Origin: Serripes groenlandicus
Lineage: Eukaryota > Mollusca > Bivalvia > Cardiida > Cardiidae
Reading direction: 5' to 3'
Length of the DNA: 64,000 nt
Assembly (NCBI GenBank): GCA_031761405.1
Contig: JASEVX010000005.1
Location: 36,347,198-36,411,197 of the forward strand
Under the pieces are notes generated by a model. It saw nothing but the letters and a program-made list of their open reading frames with translations. It did no database searches and had not been told where the DNA came from. A program made the translations under genes and the position numbers. Of the stretch, positions 11,456 to 21,215 are shown piece after piece; within the stretch, counting starts at the first letter, position 1; each line of letters opens with the position of its first letter.

Positions 11456-12600
11456 GCATTTTCGTTAGAGTGCCTGTGTTAATGATATCTAAGTCAAGTT
11501 CGAATATAGGTCATATTGGGTCATAAACTAGGTCACTAGGCCAAATTGAAGAGAAATGGCTGCATTTTTAACTTGAGCATGTTGAAACTATATCAGAATT
11601 TTTGTCATGATGCTATGTAGACTAAGTTTGAGTATTGGTCATGTCTGTTAAAAAACTAGTTCACTAGGCCAAATTGAAGGAAAATCTTGTCAACACAGAT
11701 GAGGCCACGTTTTTTAAAATTTGGACAGAATGTTTATCTTAATGATATCTAGTCCATGTTCGAATAAGGGTCATATCGGGTAATTAAAAATAGGTCACTA
11801 GGCCAAATGAAGGAAAATCTTCATAACTCACTTGATGTTGCATTCTGAATCTTTGTCAGAATAATTGTAGCCGAGCCCAGTAGCTCAGTCGGTAGCGACG
11901 CGGGCTGTCAATCCAGGGGTTGTGAGTTCGAATCCCGGCTCAGCCAACTTTCTTTCCGACGATTGACAAAAGTCAATGCGACATGCGTCATTCGTCTTCC
12001 ACCAATGGGCAACGTCTATGTGGAAAAGCAGCCAGTTGCTTGGGAAGATTGTTGTGTGGAGTACTGGTGTGAGAAAACCAGCAAATGCATGAGTAGGTGA
12101 AATGGCCGCCTTGATATAACTGAGAAATTGTTAAAAACGGCGTTAAACCCAATCAATCAATCAATCAGAACAATTGTCTAGATGGGTTTTGCATATTTCA
12201 AACACTTTCTACCAGTCTAGTACATGGTTTAGAGAACTATTTCAACTTCATGGAATGTGATTTAACATTGACATATTTCTCAATATGATAATGCAGAAAC
12301 TTCAAAATATTCTGCCTAAACCTGCTGCCAAATTTCCCTTTGATTCTTCATGTCTTAAATGTGTTTATCCTTGTGAGCCATTGCACTCAGGCGAGCGATA
12401 TAGTGCCAACAAGGTCCTTCTGTTTTTAAATTGAGTTTAATAAAATTTACTATTTTTGACATGATCTTTCAACTTCTTGACAATAAATACATAAACATAA
12501 GCTGCAATTGTTATTTCCTTTCACATTTCCCCTTCCTATTTAACCTCCCAGCAGCCCCAGGCCGTCAGCACTGCAGTGCTTTGATTAAGTAATGGTTCGG
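11455..12600 (-). repeat. Phrase-array repeat with head, minus orientation, split by a SINE
   Basis: 11455-11870 is a run of about 140-bp units whose key words are CACTAGGCCAAATTGAAGG, ATGTTGAAACT, CAGAAT and ATGATATCTAG. 12360-12600 is the inverted counterpart of the heads at about 15375-15660 and 17420-17710 (AGCACTGCAGTGCTGACG, AACAATTGCAGCTTATG, TTGGCACTATATCGCTC). A SINE at 11873-12171 interrupts the array. This is a dispersed family, non-coding as far as I can see. Confidence 0.65.
11873..12171 (+). mobile_element. Full-length tRNA-derived SINE, family 1
   Basis: The tRNA-like head has an A box (TAGCTCAGTCGGTAGCG) and a B box (GTTCGAATCCC). The body contains TGTGGAAAAGCAGCCAGTTG and GAGTACTGGTGTGAGAAAAC, followed by GTTAAAAACGGCGTTAAACC and a (CAAT)n tail. 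The flanks AGAATAATTGT and AGAACAATTGT form a near-perfect 11-bp target-site duplication inside the surrounding array. This is the best-preserved family 1 copy in the window and was presumably RNA polymerase III transcribed, then moved by a LINE partner. Confidence 0.88.
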
Positions 12601-12725
12601 TATTTGACGCCGCTTGCAAAAACAACTTTTCAGTTATATCAGGGTGTTTCCTCTGTAAGTTACCAGTATTGCGAATCAATTAATCCTGACACCAGGGAGT
12701 TAGTCGTAATGCTAACCCTACACTG

Positions 12726-12985
12726 CTGATTGATTGATTGATTGGGGTTTTTTCTCAGTTATATCACGGCGGCCAGTTCACCTACTGGTTTTCTCACACC
12801 AGTACTCCACATAACAATCTTCCCAAGCAACTGGCTGCTTTTCCACATAGACTTAGCCCATTGGTGGAAGACGAATGACGCATGTCGCTCGTTGGAAAAA
12901 AAAAGTTGGCCGAGCCGGGATTCGAACTCACAACCCCCTGGATTGACAGCCCGCGTCGCTACCGACTGAACTACCGGCGCTCGGC
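12726..12985 (-). mobile_element. tRNA-derived SINE, family 1, minus strand
   Basis: Reverse complement of the 11873 element: (GATT)n tail first, then body, then the tRNA-like head ending with GGATTCGAACTCACAACCCC and the A-box complement at about 12955-12983. A run of nine A's interrupts the body near 12898. The 75-codon frame here is SINE-derived. Confidence 0.87.
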
Positions 12986-13091
12986 CCTACACCGCTGAGC
13001 GCCAAGGTGGGAAAGCCATTACTAATACTATTAGTATTTGGTATGATCCGGCCCGAGATAGAAACCGCGACCTCCCGCAACAGATGTGTGC

Positions 13092-14119
13092 GCATCAACT
13101 GCACCACCAGTACGCATCCACTGCACCACCAGTACGCATCAACTGCACCACCAGTACGCATCCACTGCACCACCAGTACGCATCCACTGCACCACCAGTA
13201 CGCATCCACTGCACCACCAGTACGCATCCACTGCACCACCAGTACGCATCCACTGCACCACCAGTACGCATCCACTGCACCACCAGTACGCATCCACTGC
13301 ACCACCAGTACGCATCCACTGCACCACCAGTACGCATCCACTGCACCACCAGTACGCATCAACTGCACCACCAGTACGCATCAACTGCACCACCAGTACG
13401 CATCCACTGCACCACCAGTACGCATCAACTGCACCACCAGTACGCATCCACTGCACCACCAGTACGCATCCACTGCACCACCAGTACGCATCAACTGCAC
13501 CACCAGTACGCATCCACTGCACCACCAGTACGCATCCACTGCACCACCAGTACGCATCCACTGCACCACCAGTACGCATCCACTGCACCACCAGTACGCA
13601 TCCACTGCACCACCAGTACGCATCCACTGCACCACCAGTACGCATCAACTGCACCACCAGTACGCATCAACTGCACCACCAGTACGCATCCACTGCACCA
13701 CCAGTACGCATCCACTGCACCACCAGTACGCATCCACTGCACCACCAGTACGCATCAACTGCACCACCAGTACGCATCAACTGCACCACCAGTACGCATC
13801 CACTGCACCACCAGTACGCAGCCACTGCACCACCAGTACGCATCCACTGCACCACCAGTACGCATCCACTGCACCACCAGTACGCATCCACTGCACCACC
13901 AGTACGCATCCACTGCACCACCAGTACGCATCCACTGCACCACCAGTACGCATCCACTGCACCACCAGTACGCATCAACTGCACCACAAGTACGCATCAA
14001 CTGCACCACCAGTACGCATCCACTGCACCACCAGTACGCATCCACTGCACCACCAGTACGCATCCACTGTACCACCAGTACGCATCCACTGCACCACCAG
14101 TACGCATCCACTGCACCAC
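13092..14119. repeat. 22-bp minisatellite, about 47 units
   Basis: The unit is GCATCCACTGCACCACCAGT plus AC, repeated head to tail with very few changes. Units differ mainly by one C/A position (ATCCACT versus ATCAACT), with rare single variants (GCAGCC near 13819, CACAAG near 13985, TGTACC near 14070). Because 22 is not a multiple of 3 and the unit has no stop in most frames, long spurious frames of 346-385 codons run through it in all + frames and shorter ones on the minus strand. The array follows sequence resembling a minus-strand tRNA-like head (GAAACCGCGACCTCCCGCAA). Confidence 0.95.
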
Positions 14120-14164
14120 GATAACGGTTTTCGTTTTTCAAAAGTGGTGACCCATAACAAGTGA

Positions 14165-15100
14165 GCCAGTCAGTCCCCTTAATAAATATATCATTGTCAA
14201 AAGTAATAGTAGCTGTATATGTGGAGTATAATGCATGGTCAATATAACACATACTATATGTTTTAATCGACGAAGTTTGTTAAGCACAGTAGTCATGTAA
14301 GTATATATATATTCACTTAAAAATGTAATATATGTTAAATATCTGTGTGTGTCACTTTCAACAGAGCTATAAGTGGATGAGAAGAATAATTCGTATTCTC
14401 AAATCCTAATTTGACCTTCAAACCCTTCATTGTAGATAGACAGAAGAATCTCGTGTTTTGAGTTATTCCAATAACGGTTTTACCCGAGTTATGACAAAGC
14501 GGTTTGGGGATAAAGACATCAATACCTAGATGGCCAAAGCATAGAATTTTTTGCCTATTACAAAAGAACACGTGTGCATTTATCTTAAATATAAAGCGTA
14601 TTAATAATATTCACGCAACTGCAGTCGTAACTGTAATTATGTAGAATAAGGAATAATAATTATACCAAACACGCACACAAAAAAATCATATGTTGGGTTT
14701 TGCTCGTCTGTGTGATGCTAAGAGTTTTTTAAATGAAGCTTTTTGCCACTATCCCGTTCCTAGCATGATAATTGAAAAGTCAACATAACGCTGCAACCAA
14801 GTTAAAGACTTGTCTACATCCGTGAAAGTCAAGTTTTGAATGGTTTGCTATCTGGTTTACAATGATTTCATTGGTTCGACCGAATAACGAAAATCCACCC
14901 GCTTGCATTAATGAGTCAAAACTGTTCCAACGCGTGAAACACTCTCTGAACTATGATTGACCTTAATGTCAGTCTTGTTAGTTAATGTCGACATTTGCTG
15001 TGTCCCCAACAAGTCTTCAACAGTCGGCTGAGAATACATATAGAGAACTATGCAAATCACTGTAAATAAAATAATTATTATTGAAAGGAGTTGAAACTAT
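14165..15100. other. Spacer without recognised feature
   Basis: AT-rich, with a short TA microsatellite near 14303. I see no coding, SINE or MITE structure. Confidence 0.5.
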
Positions 15101-15213
15101 TGTGGCAAAAGTAGAAATTGCCGACGATAAGCTATTTCTCCTTTTGCAACAATGTATTCGAATGTTGTCTGTTGCACATGCGTCAAAAAGCGTCTGTAAG
15201 CGGGAAAGGGTTA
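15101..15213. repeat. MITE family A, right half
   Basis: TGTGGCAAAAGTAGAAATTG pairs with CTATTTCTCCTTTTGCAACA as the central hairpin. This is followed by TGTCTGTTGCACATGCGTC and the end AGCGGGAAAGGGTTA. The left terminal repeat is missing. A second, weaker hairpin fragment lies at 15285-15335. Confidence 0.6.
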
Positions 15214-15374
15214 CATCATTTTTATGATAGCTGAATCCTTTCCGTGATGCTATAACAGTCAAATATTGAAAATACTGTGGACAATGGAGCTATTGCTGAC
15301 AATAAGCCATTCCTCCTTTTCACACAATACTTTCAGACCCGTTTCAAATAAATTATTTTCATACTTAAGATATA

Positions 15375-16640
15375 ATCAAAGCACTGAAAGTGCTGACGTC
15401 CCGGGGCTGCAGGAAGGTTGGAGAAGTAGGGAAAATGTGAAAGTAAATAACAATTGCAGCTTATGTGTATGCATTTATTGTTAAGAAGTTGAAAGATCAT
15501 ATCAAAAATAGTAAATATTATGAAACTTCCAATTTGAAAACAGGAGGACCTTGTTGGCACTGTATCGCTCACCTAAGTGCAAGAGCTCACAAGTATACAC
15601 ATTTAAGATATGAAGAATCAAAGGAAAATTTGACAGTAGCTTTACGCTGAATATTTTAAAGTTTCTGCCTTATTATATTGAGAAATATCTCAAAGTTAAA
15701 TCAACTTCCATCAAGTAGAACTAATTCTCTAAACCATGTACTAGACTGGGAGAAAGTGTTTGATCAATGCAAAACTCATCAAGACAATTATTCTGACAAA
15801 GATTCAAAATGCAACCTCCAGAGTGTTATCAATATTTTCCTTTATTTGGCCTTGTGACCTATTTTATTATACCTGATTTGACCCATATTCGAAAATGGAC
15901 TAGATATTATCGATGCAAACATTCTGACAAAGTTTCAAGCTGCTGAAGAAAAGAATGCGGCATCCAGAGTATTAACAAGATTTTCCTTCAATTTTGACTT
16001 ATTATGGACAATTTAGTTTTTAACCCGGCATGACCCATATTCGAACTTGGCCTAGATATCATTAAGATAAACATCCTGATCAAATTCTAAAAAATGTGGC
16101 TTCTACTGTGTTGACAAGATTTTCCATCAATTTGGCATAGTGACCTAGTTTTTTAACATACATGACCAATTTTCAAACTTGGCCTACATATCGTCAAGAC
16201 AAACATTCTGAAACAGTTTCCTCATGCTTAAGCTAAAAATGCAGCATCTAGAGTGTTAACAAGATTCCCCTTCAATTTGGCGTAGTGACCTAGTTTCCGA
16301 CCCAATATGACCACTAGTCTAACTTGACCTAAATATAATTTAGACAAAATTTCAAGCTGCTGAAGCGAAAAAATGCGGCCTCTAGAGTGTTAACAAGATT
16401 TTACGTCAATTTGGTCTAATGACCTAGGTTTTTTTAATCGGCATTACCCACATTCGAAATAGGCCTAGAAATCATTAAGATGAACATTCTGACCTAATTT
16501 TAAACTGCTGACGCATATAATGCGGCATGTACAATGTTCATTAGATTCTCTATCAATTTGATTTAGTGACCTATTTTTTAACAGACCTGACCAATATTCT
16601 TACATGGCCTACATATCATCATGACAAACAGTGCCGAAAA
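15375..16640 (+). repeat. Phrase-array repeat with head, + orientation
   Basis: The head at 15375-15660 (GCACTGAAAGTGCTGACG, AACAATTGCAGCTTATG, TTGGCACTGTATCGCTCACC) matches those at 17420 and, inverted, 12360-12600. It leads into about seven degenerate units of roughly 140 bp with GACCCATATTCGAA, CTAGATATCATTAAGA, AACATTCTGA, TTTCAAGCTGCTGA, GAGTGTTAACAAGATTTT and AATTTGGC.TAGTGACCTAG. Confidence 0.7.
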
Positions 16641-16667
16641 TATCAATGATGCAGTGTCGTTATTGTA

Positions 16668-17143
16668 CTATTTGAATGCAACGTAACGATCGATATCATC
16701 CATGACATCACGGTCATTTAAGAATTGTCTATAATAACCGGCATGACCTGTCATCTCAGTCACAAGCATTGTACACAACCTTACAACATTTACATGTGCT
16801 ATTCCTTCACCGGCAAGACCTGTGCTTACAGTATTGCAACAAACAATGTCTATCACCCGGAAAAAGTGCAACCTCTCGATTCATTTCTCGCAATTGGATA
16901 TTTAGATACACTGTTGTTAAATAGTTGTCCACGATGTCATCTACGACATGTTGGTGAATCTCTCCTGCCCCAGTAGTTTGTGTTTCTTCTGATAGTGCAA
17001 ACTCTGGCCTAGGGGTAATAGTATTGGTATCAACGTCAACATAATTCCCGATTTTATCGGTCGAAGCTGTGCATGGCCTATCAGTGACAAAAGCCACGGC
17101 GAAGTCTGTTTCTTGAAAGACACCCCTGTGCAGAGGCTATGGA
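16668..17143 (-). pseudogene. Frameshifted coding-like remnant, unidentified
   Basis: On the minus strand an open frame from about 17143 (after a CTGCACAG acceptor-like site) down to 16807 reads GVFQETDFAVAFVTDRPCTA and, further on, EIHQHVVDDIVDNYLTTVYL. A second minus-strand frame overlaps it (16871-16668) and reads FRVIDIVCCNTVSTGLAGEG, then HVNVVRLCTMLVTEMTGHAG before a stop. The two join sensibly only through a frameshift near 16860. Base composition is less AT-rich than the flanks, and the residue mix looks protein-like. I cannot name the family. It could be a decayed exon or a host gene fragment carried by the repeats on either side. Confidence 0.35.
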
Positions 17144-17149
17144 TTCAAG

Positions 17150-17400
17150 ACACGTGTACTAACGTGTAACAATGCCGGGGTCAATTAAATGACAGAATAC
17201 GTCACCACGCGATTTACAGTAAGTAAAATGTGATTTACAATGTATCTTAGTTACTATGGCTATTGCTGTTTTTAATAAGATTATAAAACAGTGTCACATG
17301 AGAGAACATTTTGAAATGGAAGTGTTTCACAAACTGCATAGTAGATACAAACATACAATGTGAAGCCCTGTCGACTACCCGTCGTGGAGTTTAGTAAGGT
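17150..17400. other. Spacer
   Basis: AT-rich, no feature recognised. Confidence 0.4.
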
Positions 17401-17419
17401 GTTTAGTATTTAAAAAAAC

Positions 17420-18110
17420 AAAGCACTGCAGTGCTGACGACCTTGGGACTGCAGGTTGTTTGAAGAAGTAGGGAAAATGTGAAAGTAAATAACAATTGCA
17501 GCTTATGTTAATGTATTTATTGTTAAGAAGTTGGAAGATCATAATAAAAATAGTAAATATTTTGAAACTGCCAATTTGAAAACAGGAGGCTCTTGTTGGC
17601 ACTATATCGCTCACCTGAGTGCAAGAGCTCACAAGTTTACACATTTAAGACATGAAGAATCAAAGGAAAATTTGACAGAAGGTTTAGGTAGAATATTTTT
17701 AAGTTTCTTCCTTATTATATTGAGAAATATGTCAATGTTAAATCCCATTCCATCTAGTAGAAATAATTCTCTAAACCATGTACTAGACTGGGAGAAAGTG
17801 TTTGAAAAATGCAAAATTCATCAAGACAATTATTCTGACAAAGATTAAAAATGCAACATCCAGTTTGTTATCAAGATTTTCCTTCATTTGGCCTAGTGAT
17901 CTGCTTTTGTTTACCCGATATGACCCTTATTCGAACTCGGACTGAATATCATCAATACAAACATTCTGAAAAAGTTTCAAGCTGCTGTAGCAAAAAATGC
18001 GGCCTCCAGAGTATTAACACAATTTTCCTGCAATTTGGCCTAATTTGTTTTTAACCCGGCATGACCCATATTCGAACTTGGCCTAGATATCATAAAGACC
18101 ACAGCGTTTG
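17420..18110 (+). repeat. Phrase-array repeat with head, + orientation, short
   Basis: The head at 17420-17710 closely matches 15375-15660 (shared AAGAAGTAGGGAAAATGTGA and CAAAGGAAAATTTGACAG). It is followed by about three array units to 18110 (GCATGACCCATATTCGAACT near 18059). The 105- and 89-codon frames here are repeat-derived. Confidence 0.7.
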
Positions 18111-18490
18111 AGGGCTCCTGCACAGTGCGATCGGGTCGCCCGGTTGAGGGAGATGTTTGTGTTTGCACCCTACCTCTACAACTAAGTTATTTGTGCATTG
18201 GTGGCTGAAGAGGAGATGCATGGTCTCATTCCCTTTACTGCCACTCTCCCTCTCGTGTCGGTACTACCCCCTCCCTCTCCTTCTCCTTCAGTCCTCCCTT
18301 CTTTTTAGGGCATCTTTCAGAACTGTTACTCTGACAGTTTTGTGATAAAGTATGTGTTAAATTGCTACCTTCTGTGAAGAGCGCGACTGGTTTTTGTTCA
18401 CGCGCCTTCTTTGTACGTTTCCGTTCCTCTTCGCAAATGTTAATAATTTTAATAAGCTTCCATATTTGACCTCACGGTCTCGGTAATTTC
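18110..18490. mobile_element. Compact inverted copy of the 9505/11455 element
   Basis: Runs from GTGCGATCGGGTCGCCC through a CT-rich tract (18240-18305), GCTACCTTCTGTGAAGAGCG, GTTTCCGTTCCTCTTCGC and CATATTTGACCTCACGGTCT. In reverse complement these words are found at 11455-11215 and 9560-9505. Here the two halves are only about 40 bp apart. Confidence 0.65.
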
Positions 18491-18534
18491 TAAAGAATTT
18501 GTTAAACTTATATTTCAACAACATTATAATGGAA

Positions 18535-18632
18535 TTATCAAGATTTAAAAAATACAACAGAAATACCTTGATCTCTTTGACACAAAAATGGACTATTCAT
18601 AAATTTCTTTTGTATTTTTTAAATCTTGATAA
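18535..18632. repeat. Long inverted repeat, 30-bp arms
   Basis: The left arm 18535-18564 begins TTATCAAGATTTAAAAAATA. The right arm 18603-18632 is its reverse complement with one mismatch. The 38-bp loop would leave a stable AT-rich hairpin in RNA or single-stranded DNA. Confidence 0.85.
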
Positions 18633-18974
18633 AGATCAAGTGGTCGAAAATTCGATTAATTAAAGAGTTTTAATGATACAAGCCGGTAGGTGACGTAGGA
18701 TTCGCCTCGGTGATTTTAGCTTTTGCATATTTGCCAACTTCCGGCTCTAGCTCGGAAATCAAACGCGTTTTTTTTTGTTAGCTGCATAGCAACAGTTGGG
18801 TCCTTAGCAACGCAACTTAAACGCGCGCACCCTGAACTCATTTGGCACCTGTTCACCAAGTTTCATCGGAATCTGCCCTTCGGTTTGGAAAACCGATTTG
18901 GAAAATCCCGACAATAAGGGATACCTAGCGAATCCCAAAAAAGAAAATAAGTTATTTCTCTAGACCTTCTAACC

Positions 18975-19116
18975 CTGTACCACATAAAGACGCATTTTGA
19001 CGCACATGCAGCAAACGACTTTTGAAAACAATGTGACAAAAAGGAGAAATTGCTCAAGACGAGCAATTTATCCCTTTTCCACAATGTTTTAAACCTTGTT
19101 TTGGTAACAATACCTT
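18975..19116. repeat. MITE family A, left half
   Basis: TAACCCTGTACCACATAAAG is a degenerate terminal repeat. It is followed by GACGCATTTTGACGC, GCAGCAAACGAC and the hairpin AAGGAGAAATTGCTC..GAGCAATTTATCCCTT. The right end is missing. Confidence 0.6.
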
Positions 19117-19329
19117 CATTAAACGAGACTTTCCTTGTTGTTGCTTAATTATGTATTTTAAATGTCGTCTTCTAAAGATAACATTAATATTTGTTTCATG
19201 AAACACCGGGCGGTGAGATGAATGACACACACTTTAAACTTTTCTTACCCCTAAACCCTGTAATTCAACGAGAGAAAGGGAGCCATGTTCCAGAGAAATA
19301 TCAACTTCAGGTGTCGATTAATACCTGTT

Positions 19330-19745
19330 AGCAGACGGATTCCGTCGTCTGATCCAAAATGCATGTATTGCTTGCCAACAAATTACAGAACCTTCTATCG
19401 ACCCGGATCAGCCCAAGCATTCCGCGCAGGCTTACCCGGATAGACACTCTTCGCCTTCTGTGGATTTTCTGTTTCAGGAATTATTACTCTATACCTCTAT
19501 CCCCTGAGACGGAATGTGTTGGCCCGGATCAGTCTGCGCGGACTGCGCAGGCTGATCTGGGTCGATACATTACGCAGAGGCCATAATGTTGGTTTTCTCG
19601 CTGGACGGCTCACGTACGTTGCTTGCCAAAAATATCCAGAACCTTCTGTGACTAATTGGCGAACAGTGCAGAGCTGATCAATTTGCACAGATGCCGAGTT
19701 GATTTACACTGGTCACGACAGAACTAAGGCTGGTTTTGCTAGAGA
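19330..19745. repeat. GC-rich palindromic repeat (GATCAGCC..GCGCAG family)
   Basis: Contains inverted words CGGATCAGCCCAAGCATTCC and CGGATCAGTCTGCGCGGACT/GCGCAGGCTGATCTGGGTCG. GACACTCTTCGCC and GATACATTACGCAGAGG mark the subterminal parts. I recall similar GC-rich foldback repeats from clam and mussel genomes, which supports the bivalve call. Short frames here are not genes. Confidence 0.55.
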
Positions 19746-19784
19746 ACCGCTCAATTTGGTTACTTCCACATCCTTAACCCTTTT

Positions 19785-19975
19785 CCACATAATGGAAGTT
19801 GCTGACGCCTCTGCAGTAGACGTATTTTGAAAACATTCTCTTGTTGACACATTGTAATCAACGTCATTCAATTATGAGTCATATGCATTCATTTATAACG
19901 ATTTTTTTCATAATTTTGTCTACATGTTTTCAAAGTCCTCTGCTGCAAAAATGTCTGATGTGGGAAAGGGTAATT
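19785..19975. repeat. MITE family A, decayed copy
   Basis: Begins TTAACCCTTTTCCACATAAT, with GACGCCTCTGCAGTAGACG, and ends CTGATGTGGGAAAGGGTAA. The central hairpin is largely deleted. Confidence 0.65.
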
Positions 19976-20343
19976 TTGATAAAAGCCTACCGGACTTAAG
20001 CATCTGAAGGTCAGAGGAAAATAATCAATGCATCGCAAACAATACTCAATACTGATTTCTAACAGAGACCTACAAATAGGTCTCTGTTTATAGTCAGCTT
20101 ACATTACACTGGGGGAAATCACGATCGATTTCATCTTTTCTCACAATGTTTACTGACGTGGCTTCTTAAAGAAGTGCCGGTCCACGGTAGGTAGTCATTA
20201 ATAGTCCTAGACACAAAAGAAGTTAAACTTGATTGTCAATCAATCTTTAATTATATCGGAAATACAGTCCCTCGGTAGGCTACCCAAAGTTTCTGTACTA
20301 GGGAATGCGATTTTTTATTTTGACTGTACGCATCCTATGTAAC

Positions 20344-20393
20344 GGCGATATATTGAGACTACCCAAAAGGCGATATATTGAGACTACCCAAAA
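20344..20393 (+). repeat. 25-bp direct repeat, two copies
   Basis: The unit starting GGCGATATATTGAGACTACC occurs twice head to tail without mismatch. Confidence 0.9.
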
Positions 20394-20399
20394 GCCCAA

Positions 20400-21000
20400 C
20401 TTTTTTGGATCAGCCTATTCTAATGTTGTCACATGACAAATTCCCGTCGGAATGTTCTCACAAATTAAGCCGGCTAATAAGTATTTCTGCTTTGTCATAT
20501 GTTAAATTGTTGGCTTAATATAAGATATATTCCTGCGAGTGTTAGGCTTTATTGATCTGTTTGCTATAAGTGAAAATGAGTAATATTATTACACGCGCGC
20601 CGCCTGGTGTGACCCTCACATTTCACACCTGGCTGAGTCACCACCAAACTATTAGCATTTATTTACAAATACCATCCCGTTGTCAATAACACGATCAAGT
20701 TTGTTCAAGTGGACAAATAGTTTAAATATCATTTTAAAATATTAATTATAACACAGCAATCATTTAAATTATAAACAGAAAGCGAAGCTTTATATATTTT
20801 TTCACCTGACATACCGATTTATTCGTATTTTTGCACATAATTAGGGGTATCCGAAGGGGATAATTAATTCGTCATCAAAGTACATCTTTGCATAAATGTC
20901 TCATTTATCCATTATGGGTCTCGAATGAACATAGAGAAGCAGTTCAAACGATGCAAAACAGATTATCCTTTAAATATTTGATATTATTACAGTTTGTATG
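20400..21000. other. Upstream region of the Cache/EGF gene
   Basis: AT-rich, with no coding content. It contains ACACGCGCGCCGCC near 20590, the only CpG-rich patch here. It may include distal promoter sequence of the gene starting at 21216, but no core element can be assigned with confidence. Confidence 0.3.
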
Positions 21001-21008
21001 ATATAGCT

Positions 21009-21056
21009 CACCTGTGTAGTTTATACTCAGGTGTGTTTACAGGTAAATTTACCTGT
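21009..21056. promoter_or_regulatory. Cluster of E2-box (CAGGTG/A) sites with an 18-bp palindrome
   Basis: CACCTG at 21009-21014, CAGGTG at 21028-21033, CAGGTA at 21040-21045 and TACCTG at 21050-21055. The last two lie in the perfect palindrome ACAGGTAAATTTACCTGT (21039-21056). CAGGTG/CAGGTA are consensus sites of Snail and ZEB type zinc-finger repressors and of some bHLH factors. The cluster lies about 160-205 bases before the start codon, where a promoter is expected. CTCACCTG..CAGGTG words also occur in dispersed repeats, so it may be repeat-derived. Confidence 0.35.
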
Positions 21057-21215
21057 AATTGGCCTCGCGGAAGCGTCTTCCTGTATTTGAATAATTGAAC
21101 ACATTTAAGACGCCATTTTGTAAGCGGAACTGGACCATAGGAGAGGAAGTGTTAAATTTAGTTGTATATTTTCTAAGTTAAAATGGATTGACAGTTCCAA
21201 AAACTGTGACAAACA

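Noticed and set aside
11890..11945. Possible functional tRNA gene
   Set aside because: A and B boxes are good, but the cloverleaf is followed directly by a SINE body with tail and target duplication. It is a SINE head.
13092..14119. CRISPR-like regular repeats
   Set aside because: Head-to-tail repeats without spacers, in a eukaryotic setting; a minisatellite.
13007..14164. Open frames of 346-385 codons (repetitive HQYASTAPPVRI-type protein) and matching minus-strand frames
   Set aside because: They are the translation of a 22-bp minisatellite in every frame. The unit length is not a multiple of three, so frames cycle through the same words.
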